The translations under genes were made by a program, and so were the position numbers. Source: Paenibacillus phyllosphaerae (GTDB lineage: Bacteria > Bacillota > Bacilli > Paenibacillales > Paenibacillaceae). Taken from it: a stretch of DNA of 64,000 nucleotides. How positions within the stretch are numbered: position 1 is the first letter of the stretch; the number at the start of each line of letters is the position of its first letter. Shown here piece by piece: positions 51,586 to 60,034 of the stretch. The notes beneath the pieces are model-generated. The model did no database searches. It was given only the letters and a program-made list of their open reading frames with translations, and was not told where the DNA came from. Location: contig NZ_JACHXK010000006.1 of NCBI RefSeq assembly GCF_014192105.1, forward strand, positions 1 through 64,000. Reading direction: 5' to 3'.

Positions 51586-52702
51586 CGATTCCCGCTACCC
51601 CGAGCGCGACGTCATTGCCGAACATGTCGATACGCTGCTGTCCCAGCTCGACGCGCAGCTGGAAGAAGGCGGATTCCGCGATGATTTGAGACAATCGCTG
51701 AAGCAGTTGGCCGACGTGAAATTAGCGCTCGACGCTTCCTCGATCGTTGCCGTCACGGATCATCGCGGCAAAATTCAATACGTGAACGATAAGTTCTGCC
51801 AGATCTCGAAATACGCCCGCCACGAGCTGCTCGGGCAGGATCATCGCATCTTGAATTCCGGCTACCACCCTCAGTCATTCATGCACGAATTGTGGTCAAC
51901 CATATTAGCGGGCAAAGTATGGATGGGAGATATCCGCAATCGGGCGAAGGACGGTACGTTCTATTGGGTGAATACGACGATCGTTCCGTTCGTGGATGAA
52001 GCAGGCAAACCATACCAGTTCCTGGCTATCCGCAACGAAGTGACCCGGCTGAAGAATGTCGAAGAAGAACTGAAGGAGACGCTTGCCAAAGTCATGACCG
52101 TCCAAGAGGAAGAGCGGCGCAAATTTTCGCGGGAGCTTCACGATGGCATCGGGCAAAGCCTGTTCTCGCTTCTCATTGGCTTGGATCGTGTCATCTCTGC
52201 AGAAGCGACGGAGAAACGGGATCTCTCCATGATTCGCGAGCAGGTCGCGGGCATCATCGAAGAGGTGCGCGGCCTGGCGTGGGAACTGCGGCCGTCGGTG
52301 CTGGACGATCTGGGGATCGTGCCGGCTTTGCGGACGTACATCGAGAATTACGTCTCCCATTACGGGATTAAGGTCGCTTTCGATTGCCGACTGCGCGGCC
52401 GGCTGGGCAAAGACTACGAAACGGTCATCTACCGCGTCGTTCAGGAAGCGTTGACGAACATCGCCAAGTATGCCGATGTCGACGAAGTCGAGGTCAGCGT
52501 CTTCGAACAAGGCGGTGAGGTGACTGCGCGAATTGCCGACCGAGGGAGAGGATTCGATACGATGGCGGCTTCGACGGGCGTCGGCCAATCGAGTATGGCC
52601 GAGCGGGCGCGCATCGCGGGCGGAACGCTGTCGGTGGAATCCTCGCCGGGCGAAGGGACCGTCGTAACGCTATGGCTGCCTGCTGCGAAGCCGGAGATGT
52701 AA
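51578..52702 (+). CDS. nreB: NreB-like histidine kinase with PAS domain lacking the Fe-S cysteines
   Basis: A 374-residue cytoplasmic kinase without membrane segments. A PAS domain (about 50-160) precedes a HisKA_3 kinase with His 188 in [19 protein letters not shown] and an ATPase domain with [13 protein letters not shown] and DRGRGFD. Staphylococcal NreB binds an O2-labile [4Fe-4S] cluster through four PAS cysteines. Here the whole protein has only two Cys (about residues 74 and 271), one in the PAS, so that cluster cannot form. A TTG start overlaps the nreC stop. It may be a nitrate-only sensor via NreA, with oxygen sensed by Fnr. Confidence 0.82.
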   Translation: MNNDSRYPERDVIAEHVDTLLSQLDAQLEEGGFRDDLRQSLKQLADVKLALDASSIVAVTDHRGKIQYVNDKFCQISKYARHELLGQDHRILNSGYHPQSFMHELWSTILAGKVWMGDIRNRAKDGTFYWVNTTIVPFVDEAGKPYQFLAIRNEVTRLKNVEEELKETLAKVMTVQEEERRKFSRELHDGIGQSLFSLLIGLDRVISAEATEKRDLSMIREQVAGIIEEVRGLAWELRPSVLDDLGIVPALRTYIENYVSHYGIKVAFDCRLRGRLGKDYETVIYRVVQEALTNIAKYADVDEVEVSVFEQGGEVTARIADRGRGFDTMAASTGVGQSSMAERARIAGGTLSVESSPGEGTVVTLWLPAAKPEM

Positions 52703-52778
52703 CGCGCGGCGCATGGAACTTGAACGCAATCAAACTAGCCCGATCGGGGTAAAATACGCTCAAAAGGAGATGTTAGCA

Positions 52779-53180
52779 ATGAGTGAAAAAGCTTTCGTCA
52801 TGATTAAGCCGGATGGGGTAAGACGCGGATTGATCGGCAAGATCGTGTGCCGATTCGAGGAGAAGGGATTGGCGCTCGTACGCGCAGAATTAAGAGTCGT
52901 CTCGCATGAGACAGCGGAAGCGCATTACGGACATTTGAAGGACAAGCCATTCTTCGGCGAACTGGTCGATTATATTACGTCCGGACCAGTGTTCGCGATG
53001 ATCGTGGAGGGCAAAGGAGCGGTCAAGAACTCCCGGTCGCTGATCGGTCCGACCAATCCGGCCGAAGCGCCCCCGGGCACGATTCGCGGCGACTACGGAT
53101 TGACCGTCGAAGAGAATGTCATCCACGGATCGGATTCGCCGGATAATGCGGCGATGGAAATCGATCGATTTTTCAAATAG
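52779..53180 (+). CDS. ndk: nucleoside diphosphate kinase
   Basis: A 133-residue enzyme moving phosphate between nucleotides. [11 protein letters not shown] near residue 10, the loop [20 protein letters not shown], and the phosphohistidine motif NVIHGSDS near 115 are all present. It is slightly shorter than the usual length of about 140-150. The ATG at 52779 follows AAAAGGAGA. Confidence 0.95.
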   Translation: MSEKAFVMIKPDGVRRGLIGKIVCRFEEKGLALVRAELRVVSHETAEAHYGHLKDKPFFGELVDYITSGPVFAMIVEGKGAVKNSRSLIGPTNPAEAPPGTIRGDYGLTVEENVIHGSDSPDNAAMEIDRFFK

Positions 53181-53227
53181 ATGAATGATAGATAGATGAA
53201 TGTATAGAACGTGAAGAGGCGAAGCGG

Positions 53228-53282
53228 GTACCTATGTGCGGACACTTGGAATTCAAGTGGTTTGCGTGTAGGTATCTTTTTT
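53228..53282 (+). terminator. terminator after ndk
   Basis: Outer arms GTACCTA/TAGGTAT and inner CACTTG/CAAGTG around a GAATT loop, followed by TTTTTT. Confidence 0.75.
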
Positions 53283-53357
53283 GTTTTGATAATGTACTGC
53301 CACTTTCGTAGTCACTTGTGTATAATTGGAAAAAATCAATCTGCGGGAGGGAAGGAA

Positions 53358-54151
53358 GTGACAGAAATTCAGGCAATTGTATTAGATTTGGACGGTACCT
53401 TACTAGATCGTCATAAGTCTATATCTCCTCGAAATTATAGTGCTGTTAAAAGGTGTTACGATTCCGGTATTCATATTATTGTTGCTACTGCGCGACCGCC
53501 TAGAATCGCTGAACAATTCGTACAGTCACTTCCTTTTGTAGACTATTTGGTGTTCTACAATGGTGCCCTGGTAAAATGCAAATCCAAGCAGACGCAACAG
53601 CACATCAGTATCCCAATAGAAGTTAGTGAGCAGATAAACGAATTCATGAGGCTGAATGAGCCTCAGTCAACAATCTCGTATGAAGTAAATGACCTATGGT
53701 ATACGTGCACGCCGGTGCCCGAGACAGAGAGTGCTCAGTTCGGTGCCCGTTCGAATGATGCTCAACCACAGGTAGTCGATTACGATTTTATCCGTTCAAT
53801 CTCCCCGACCAAAATATTAGCTCTCGGTTATAGCAATTGGAGGGATGTTAGCCAGAGATTCGGTGACCAGGTTAACGTAATCGCAACCGATGGAGAAGTA
53901 TTGGTGCAAATCATGCATAAATCAGCCTCAAAAGAAAATGCAGTGAAATCGGTATTAAATGACATCGGGGTCAATCCGGAAATGTCATGGTGTTCGGAGA
54001 TGATTTTAACGATTTGGGACTTTTCCAGATGTGCGGTTTTCCGGTCGCAATGGGGAATGGGATAACAGAACTAAAAGATTGTGCGAGATACGTTACCGAA
54101 TCCAATGATAACGATGGTGTCGCTGTAGCGCTTGAGAAGTTCGTACTGTGA
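53358..54151 (+). pseudogene. HAD-superfamily hydrolase (Cof type), frameshifted
   Basis: From the GTG at 53358 the frame reads as a Cof-type phosphatase with motif I VLDLDGTLLD, motif II VATARPP and a cap domain, for about 207 residues. Then it breaks before motif IV. From about 53982 another frame supplies VMVFGDDFNDLGLF, CGFPVAMGNG and the C terminus to 54151. Restoring one A in GAAA (53979-53982) gives a 264-residue intact enzyme. The gene is clearly more AT-rich than its neighbours, suggesting acquisition. Either broken in this strain or a homopolymer sequencing error. Confidence 0.78.
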
Positions 54152-54173
54152 ACGTTTGGTTAGACGAAGACGC

Positions 54174-54216
54174 AAAAAACGAGGCAAGGGATGAAATCCC
54201 CTGCCTCGTTCTATTT
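54174..54216. terminator. bidirectional terminator between HAD and gbsR genes
   Basis: Stem AACGAGGCA-GGG (from about 54178) with CCC-TGCCTCGTT (to 54210), an A-run before and T-rich tail after. Confidence 0.85.
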
Positions 54217-54241
54217 TTGAATCCTTTTTTCACGTTTCGTC

Positions 54242-54802
54242 CTATTCTTCTTTAGGAATAAAGTTATATATGTCTCCGGATTCCAGCGAATCGATCAGCC
54301 GCTCCAACCAGCGGTAGTACTTCAGCGCTTCGATGATTTTAGTTTCGTCGAACAGGGTCAGGTTGTGCAGCTGCTCGTTGTCCGGGTCGGATTCGCGCAA
54401 TGCCCGTATCTCCTTGAGCGACCGCTCCAATGCAGACATATTGCCGTCGACGGCTTTGCGCCACTTGATCGAGAAGAAGTCGCTGAAGTTCTGATGCCAA
54501 TCGGGCACCACCTCGTAAAAATCTTTCCGCGAGCCTTTTCCCCATACCTTGTCTATCATCTTCAAATCCAGTAAGGTCCTTACGCCCGTACTCATCGACG
54601 TCTTGCTCATGCCCATGGTCTGGCTCATCTGATCCAAGGTGACCGGTCCATCCTGGAAGTACATATATCCGTATAAGTGTCCGATGGACAACGTTATGCC
54701 GTAAAGATCCATGTTCTTACCGATTGAATCAATGACACGCTGGCGGGATTTGAGCAGCGACCCCAACTGATCAGGCGTTAATCCGTCTAATTCCTCGTTC
54801 AT
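54242..54802 (-). CDS. gbsR: GbsR-type transcriptional regulator of osmolyte uptake
   Basis: A 186-residue GbsR/MarR-like DNA-binding protein. A winged helix covers about 35-100 with GYMYFQDGPVTLDQMSQTMG and KTSMSTGVRTLLDLKMIDKVW; the helical C terminus follows. In Bacillus, GbsR and OpcR repress choline or betaine genes. It is divergent from opuA across 233 bases containing a palindrome. GGAGG precedes its ATG. Confidence 0.82.
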   Translation of the reverse strand: MNEELDGLTPDQLGSLLKSRQRVIDSIGKNMDLYGITLSIGHLYGYMYFQDGPVTLDQMSQTMGMSKTSMSTGVRTLLDLKMIDKVWGKGSRKDFYEVVPDWHQNFSDFFSIKWRKAVDGNMSALERSLKEIRALRESDPDNEQLHNLTLFDETKIIEALKYYRWLERLIDSLESGDIYNFIPKEE

Positions 54803-54929
54803 AATTGCCTCCTAAAGGTCACCAAGTCCAACTTCTGATGTTATTGTAATCCTATCTGAAAATAAAAGTAAAGCATTCATTGGAAGGAGAATTAGTTAGG
54901 AAATAGGCGTATACAGCAGCAAACATATT

Positions 54930-55000
54930 GTACAGTTTATACTGTACGTAATTAATAAACCGTATTAACTGTTGACTAAACAGGACTAACCGCCTAAACT
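54930..55000 (+). promoter_or_regulatory. opuA promoter and GbsR-candidate operator
   Basis: -35 TTGACT (54972-54977), 17-bp spacer and -10 TAAACT (54995-55000) make a good sigma-A promoter. Upstream, a perfect inverted repeat GTACAGT-TTAT-ACTGTAC (54930-54947) between the divergent genes is a likely GbsR site. Its position upstream of the -35 differs from a roadblock repressor site. Confidence 0.6.
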
Positions 55001-55035
55001 TGTAACCAATCGCTACAAGCAAGGGAGGGAACAAC

Positions 55036-56235
55036 GTGTCCATCATTGAAGCCAGACAACTAACCAAGATTTTCGGAGGCGACCCAGACAAAGCACTTCA
55101 GCTGCTACAGCAAGGGTGGACGAAAGAACGGATTCTGAAGGAAACGAAGCATACCATTGGGGTGAATCAAGCAAGTTTCACGATTGAAGCCGGGCAAATC
55201 TTCGTCATAATGGGCTTGTCAGGCAGCGGGAAGTCCACGCTGATCCGACTGCTGAATCGATTAATCGAGCCGACGAGCGGCCAATTGTTGTTCGAAGGGC
55301 GTGACGTGGTCACGATGAATGCGCAGGAGCTGCGCCAATTCAGACGGAAGAAGATTGGGATGGTGTTCCAGAAATTCGCCTTATTCCCGCATCGGACCGT
55401 TCTTCAGAATGTCGAGTATGGGCTTGAAATTCAAGGTATCGATAAAACAACTCGAAAGCAGATGGCGCAGCAATCGCTGGAGCTGGTCGGCCTTAAAGGC
55501 TGGGAGGACAGCTATCCCGATCAGCTGAGCGGCGGTATGCAGCAGCGCGTCGGTCTTGCTCGCGGGTTGGCCAACGATCCCGACGTGCTGCTCATGGATG
55601 AAGCATTCAGCGCGCTGGATCCGCTGATCCGCAAAGATATGCAAGATGAGCTGCTGCAGTTGCAATCCACGATGCAGAAGACGATCGTGTTCATTACGCA
55701 CGATCTGGATGAAGCGCTGCGCATAGGGGATAGAATCGCGCTCATGAAGGACGGCGTTATCGTCCAGATCGGAACGCCTGAAGAAATATTAATGGAGCCC
55801 GCGAATCAATACGTGGAGCGGTTTATTGAGGATGTTGACCTCTCCAAAGTGTTGACCGCCGCTCATGTCATGATTCGGCCGGAGACGATCAGGCTCGAAC
55901 GGGGACCGAGGGTCGCGCTGCAGCTCATGCGCGAACAAGGCGTCTCGAGCTTGTATGTAACGGACAAAGGCAAGAAGCTGCTCGGGGTCATTACGGCTGA
56001 AGGTGCTTCGGCTGCCTTGAAGGAAGGATTATTGCTTGAAGATATTCTGGTCCGCGATATTCCGAAGGTCGCGCCAGATACGTTCCTCCATGAATTGTTC
56101 GATCCGATGTCTTCTTCGCATGTGCCTTTGGCGGTTATCGATGAGGCGGAGCGGCTGCTCGGCATTATTATTCGAGGCTCCGTCCTGGCTGCGCTAGCAG
56201 GGAACACCGTACCGGAAGCAGGTGCTGCACGATGA
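55036..56235 (+). CDS. opuAA: glycine betaine ABC transporter ATPase, OpuAA/ProV
   Basis: A 399-residue ATPase of the osmoprotectant importer. Walker A GLSGSGKST, signature LSGGMQQRVGLARGLA and Walker B LLMDEAF are intact. The C terminus (about 275-390) carries two CBS domains, which in OpuA sense ionic strength. The N-terminal insert before Walker A is typical of ProV. A GTG start has GGGAGGG upstream. It overlaps the permease by 4 bases. Confidence 0.94.
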   Translation: MSIIEARQLTKIFGGDPDKALQLLQQGWTKERILKETKHTIGVNQASFTIEAGQIFVIMGLSGSGKSTLIRLLNRLIEPTSGQLLFEGRDVVTMNAQELRQFRRKKIGMVFQKFALFPHRTVLQNVEYGLEIQGIDKTTRKQMAQQSLELVGLKGWEDSYPDQLSGGMQQRVGLARGLANDPDVLLMDEAFSALDPLIRKDMQDELLQLQSTMQKTIVFITHDLDEALRIGDRIALMKDGVIVQIGTPEEILMEPANQYVERFIEDVDLSKVLTAAHVMIRPETIRLERGPRVALQLMREQGVSSLYVTDKGKKLLGVITAEGASAALKEGLLLEDILVRDIPKVAPDTFLHELFDPMSSSHVPLAVIDEAERLLGIIIRGSVLAALAGNTVPEAGAAR

Positions 56236-57065
56236 ATTTGCCAAAACTGCCATTGGGCGATTGGATCGAAACATTGGAAGCATGGTTAGAGAATCATTTT
56301 GACCCTTTATTTGAACTTATTCGAGTCATTATCGGTTCCGTCGTCGATTTCCTCGCCAGCGTACTCATGCTCGGACCTTCATTGGTGATGCTGCTCGTGC
56401 TGACCCTGATTGCCTGGTTGATTGGCAAATGGAGAATCGGAATTTTCGCATTAATCGGACTTTTGTTAATCGATAATTTAGGTTATTGGGAGCATGCGAT
56501 GGAAACTTTGGCCATTGTGCTGGCAGCCTCGCTATTCTCGATTCTAGTGGGCGTGCCGGTCGGCATCTTATGCGCCAGAAGCCGAGTGGCGCAGAATGTA
56601 TTGACCCCGGTGCTGGACTTCATGCAGACGATGCCTGCTTTCGTTTATTTGCTGCCGGCCGTGTCATTTTTCTCCCTAGGGGTTGTGCCCGGCGTTATCG
56701 CTTCTATTATATTTGCCGTGCCTCCGACGATTCGTCTGACGAATCTCGGTATCCGGCAGGTTCCTGCCGAGCTTGTCGAGGCGGCGAACGCCTTCGGATC
56801 GACGCCGAACCAGAAGCTATTGAAACTTCAGTTGCCGATGGCTCTGCCAACCATGATGGCCGGTATCAATCAGACGATTATGCTGTCGTTGTCCATGGTC
56901 GTCATCTCGTCGATGATCGGCGCGCAAGGGCTCGGCGCCGATGTTTATCGCGCCGTCACGCAGACGAAGACCGGTCAAGGCTTCGAAGCTGGCTTGGCGA
57001 TCGTTGTACTAGCCATCCTTCTCGATCGCTTGACGTCGAGAGTCATGAAGAAAAATAAACGCTAG
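56232..57065 (+). CDS. opuAB: glycine betaine ABC transporter permease, OpuAB
   Basis: A 277-residue membrane permease with about six membrane segments and the EAA-type loop PAELVEAANAFGSTPNQKLLKLQLP near residue 178. The ATG overlaps the ATPase stop (ATGA), giving translational coupling. Confidence 0.94.
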   Translation: MNLPKLPLGDWIETLEAWLENHFDPLFELIRVIIGSVVDFLASVLMLGPSLVMLLVLTLIAWLIGKWRIGIFALIGLLLIDNLGYWEHAMETLAIVLAASLFSILVGVPVGILCARSRVAQNVLTPVLDFMQTMPAFVYLLPAVSFFSLGVVPGVIASIIFAVPPTIRLTNLGIRQVPAELVEAANAFGSTPNQKLLKLQLPMALPTMMAGINQTIMLSLSMVVISSMIGAQGLGADVYRAVTQTKTGQGFEAGLAIVVLAILLDRLTSRVMKKNKR

Positions 57066-57078
57066 AGGTGAATGAATA

Positions 57079-57942
57079 ATGAAGAAGAAGTGGGGATTGG
57101 CCTTATCCGCCGTTATCATTGCAGCAGGACTTGCAGGTTGTACGAACGCTGGAGATAACAAAGCGATCAAACTTGCTTACGTCGCTTGGGATTCCGAGAT
57201 CGCCAGCACGAACGTGGTGAAATACGTGCTGGAGTCCAAGCTGGATTATGAAGTCGAGCTGCTGCAAGTCGATGCCGGACCGATGTGGGCCGGGATTGCC
57301 GACGGCAGCGCGGATGCGATGGTCGCGGCTTGGCTGCCATCGACGCATGCTTCCTATCTGGAGAAATACGGTGCCGATATGGAAGATCTCGGAGAGAACT
57401 TGAGCGGAACGAAAGTCGGACTGGTCGTCCCTTCCTATATGGAACTCAGCTCGATCGAAGATTTGAAGACCGCTGGCAGTGATGTCGCACATAAAATTAT
57501 CGGCATCGAACCCGGCGCCGGGATCATGATGTCGACCGACCAGGCGCTCAAAGATTATGGGCTCGATTCGGATTGGAAGCTGGTGGAGAGCTCCTCGGCG
57601 GCGATGGCGACCGAGCTCCAGAAGGCCTATGAAGCGAAGGAGCCAATAATTGTGACAGGCTGGACGCCGCACTGGATGTTCGCCAAGATGGACCTCAAAT
57701 ATCTGGAGGATCCGAAAGGTGTGTACGGCGGCGATGAGCAGATCCATACGATGGCGCGCAAAGATTTGCAATCGGATATGCCTGACGCCTACAAGCTGCT
57801 CGATCAGTTTACATGGACCCCGGACGATATGGCAGAGGTGATGGTAGCCATTCAGGAAGGGAAATCCCCTGAAGAAGCGGCCAAAGCATGGGTGGACAGC
57901 CATGAAGACCAAGTGAAAGCATGGCTGGCCGGGATTGAATAA
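57079..57942 (+). CDS. opuAC: glycine betaine-binding lipoprotein, OpuAC
   Basis: A 287-residue receptor. A lipoprotein signal ends in LAGC near residue 21. The OpuAC-type fold has VAWDSEIASTNVV, MWAGIADGSADAMVAAWLP and TGWTPHWMFAKMDLKYL, with Trp residues that form the aromatic cage for the quaternary ammonium group. AGAGGTGA precedes the ATG, 13 bases after the permease. Confidence 0.93.
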   Translation: MKKKWGLALSAVIIAAGLAGCTNAGDNKAIKLAYVAWDSEIASTNVVKYVLESKLDYEVELLQVDAGPMWAGIADGSADAMVAAWLPSTHASYLEKYGADMEDLGENLSGTKVGLVVPSYMELSSIEDLKTAGSDVAHKIIGIEPGAGIMMSTDQALKDYGLDSDWKLVESSSAAMATELQKAYEAKEPIIVTGWTPHWMFAKMDLKYLEDPKGVYGGDEQIHTMARKDLQSDMPDAYKLLDQFTWTPDDMAEVMVAIQEGKSPEEAAKAWVDSHEDQVKAWLAGIE

Positions 57943-57973
57943 CTCGGTTCGAGGGTACATGAAGGAATAGAGA

Positions 57974-58024
57974 AGGAAGGCTTCTGACTGCCTTGTTATC
58001 GGCGGGAGTAGGCCTTCCCTTTTT
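57974..58024 (+). terminator. partial terminator between opuAC and the BCCT gene
   Basis: GGAAGGC near 57975 pairs with GGCCTTCC near 58011-58018, followed by TTTTT. It probably ends the opuA transcript. Confidence 0.65.
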
Positions 58025-58066
58025 CTGCATAAGGAGGAGAAGATCTACAAACAATGAACGGGGAAC

Positions 58067-59662
58067 ATGCGATTCCATGCAAGTTATGAAAAGAGGTTAA
58101 AGATGGTATTTAGAATATCTTTAGTAATAATTTTATTGTTCGTGTTATGGGGTGCGATTGCCCCGGATCAATTATCGGCCGTGGCGGACCGGACCTTTGC
58201 CTTCTCCATCGGTAATTTCGGCTGGTTCTACTTGCTGTCGACCTTAATGTTCCTCGTCTTTGCCTTATATATGGCGTTCAGTCGATTCGGGAAGGTCAAG
58301 CTGGGGGATGACGATGATGAACCGGAGTATTCGAATATATCCTGGTTCGCTATGTTATTCAGCGCCGGCATGGGAATAGGGCTCGTCTTCTGGGGCGTCG
58401 CGGAACCGCTCTCCCATTATATGAGTCCGCCTGAAGGCGCAACTGGAGGAACGGTGGAATCGGCTCGCCTGGCGATGCGATATGCTTTCTTCCATTGGGG
58501 ATTGCATCCTTGGGCGGTCTATACCGTCATCTCGCTGTCGCTCGCTTATTTTCAATTCCGCAAAGGCTATAAGGGCTTAATCAGCCCAACCTTCATACCG
58601 CTCCTGGGCAGCAGACTGGTTGAAGGGGGCGTCGGCAAAGCCATCGATACCCTAGCGGTCATTGCGACCGCCTTCGGTGTAGCGACCTCGCTTGGTCTTG
58701 GTACGCTTCAAATCAATGGAGGTCTGAATCATCTGTTCGGATTGCCCATGTCGGTAACGGCGCAGGTCGGCATTATCGTCATCGTAACGGTGCTGTTCCT
58801 TCTGTCGGCTACGACCGGTCTGGATAAGGGAATCCGGATGATCAGCAATGCGAACCTCCTTATAGCCGTCATTCTGTTGTTGTTCGTGCTCTTAATGGGG
58901 CCGACCTCGTTTATTTTCGATACTTTCACGTTGTCGCTCGGGGGTTACCTGCAAAATCTAATCGAGATGAGCCTGCGTCTGACACCATTTACCAAAGGAA
59001 CTTGGGTAGGTTCATGGACGCTCTTCTACTGGGCGTGGTGGATCGCCTGGGCGCCGTTCGTCGGCACCTTTATCGCCCGGGTATCGAAGGGCAGGACGAT
59101 CAAGGAATTCGTGCTCGGCGTGTTGCTTATCCCGAGCGCCTTCGGTTTTGTCTGGTTCGCCGTCTTCGGCGGGACTGGGCTTCAGCTGGAAATGTTCGAT
59201 CATGTAGAGCTGGCTAAGGCCGTTCAGGAGGACGTCACCTCGGCCCTGTTCCTGACGTTGGAAGAGCTGCCGCTAGGAACGATCATCGCGGGGATCGCGA
59301 CGCTGCTCATTATTACGTTCTTCGTCACATCGGCCGATTCCGCGACATTCGTGCTAGGCATGTTGTCGTCAGATGGTAATCTCAATCCGACGAACAAGGT
59401 GAAGATTACCTGGGGCATCCTGCAGTCCTCCATCGCGCTTGTGCTTCTTATAAGCGGGGGATTGAACGGGTTACAGACCGCTTCTATTGCTGCGGCGCTG
59501 CCGTTTGCCGTCATCCTGATCGGGATGTGCGTTTCTTTACATAAGGCATTAAGCGAGGAAGACAAACTTCTCAAGAAGCGGGAGCGGCAGCAGCGCATCC
59601 GATTGCAAAAACTGCTGGAACGAGAGACCGCGTCTGAAGAGTCTTCTCAGGTGAAAGTCTAG
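58067..59662 (+). CDS. opuD: BCCT-family betaine/choline transporter, OpuD-like
   Basis: A 531-residue (or 519 from 58103) secondary transporter with 12 membrane segments. The BCCT signatures MGIGLVFWGVAEPLSHY near residue 105 and WTLFYWAWWIAWAPFVGTFIARVS near residue 315 include the Trp-rich substrate box. A charged C-terminal tail may sense osmolarity. It is sodium-coupled in known members. The start is uncertain: ATG 58067 is 27 bases from AAGGAGGAG, and ATG 58103 has AGAGG 6 bases upstream. Confidence 0.9.
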   Translation: MRFHASYEKRLKMVFRISLVIILLFVLWGAIAPDQLSAVADRTFAFSIGNFGWFYLLSTLMFLVFALYMAFSRFGKVKLGDDDDEPEYSNISWFAMLFSAGMGIGLVFWGVAEPLSHYMSPPEGATGGTVESARLAMRYAFFHWGLHPWAVYTVISLSLAYFQFRKGYKGLISPTFIPLLGSRLVEGGVGKAIDTLAVIATAFGVATSLGLGTLQINGGLNHLFGLPMSVTAQVGIIVIVTVLFLLSATTGLDKGIRMISNANLLIAVILLLFVLLMGPTSFIFDTFTLSLGGYLQNLIEMSLRLTPFTKGTWVGSWTLFYWAWWIAWAPFVGTFIARVSKGRTIKEFVLGVLLIPSAFGFVWFAVFGGTGLQLEMFDHVELAKAVQEDVTSALFLTLEELPLGTIIAGIATLLIITFFVTSADSATFVLGMLSSDGNLNPTNKVKITWGILQSSIALVLLISGGLNGLQTASIAAALPFAVILIGMCVSLHKALSEEDKLLKKRERQQRIRLQKLLERETASEESSQVKV

Positions 59663-59782
59663 TTCGCGACGCTGCGTTGAAGAAGATGACACATCACGAA
59701 GTATACCTGCATATTAGGAATAAGCTTGGCATGCGCTGATGACTGACAGGCAGTTGCTGCTGGGCTAAGCGGCAAACCACGG

Positions 59783-60034
59783 TTTACTCCTGGGAAAAAT
59801 TCGGGTATAATGACAAGGAATTAACTGAATAACGTGAATTACCGGAGGAGCCTGTCACCAAGGGCTCCTTGTTGCTTATTGCGGGAAGTATGGCGATGAA
59901 CGCGTCATCTTTACGCATGGAGGAGCCCGTCAACCGGATCGCTGTGTCATTATGCGCGGCAGTCTCGGATGATGCGGCTCTTTTTGTTGTTTTTTGTAAC
60001 AATGAACCATATTAAGTCTAAGGAGGAAATCGAT
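59783..60034 (+). promoter_or_regulatory. promoter and long structured leader of the Na+/H+ antiporter gene
   Basis: -35 TTTACT (59783-59788), 17-bp spacer, -10 TATAAT (59806-59811), so the leader is about 215 nt. Segments AGGAGCC (59846-59852) and AGGAGCCC (59921-59928) can each pair with GGGCTCCT (59862-59869). A later GGCTC (59976-59980) is followed by T-runs (59981-59985 and beyond) and can pair with the second segment. Alternating pairs of this sort suggest attenuation. It matches no riboswitch class I recognise. Confidence 0.45.

Noticed and set aside
54938..54943. TATACT inside the gbsR-opuA palindrome as the opuA -10
   Set aside because: No -35 at suitable spacing; a much better promoter is at 54972-55000.
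59818..60034. Leader of the antiporter gene as a ydaO (c-di-AMP) or M-box (Mg2+) riboswitch
   Set aside because: The conserved core sequences of these classes as I know them are not visible.
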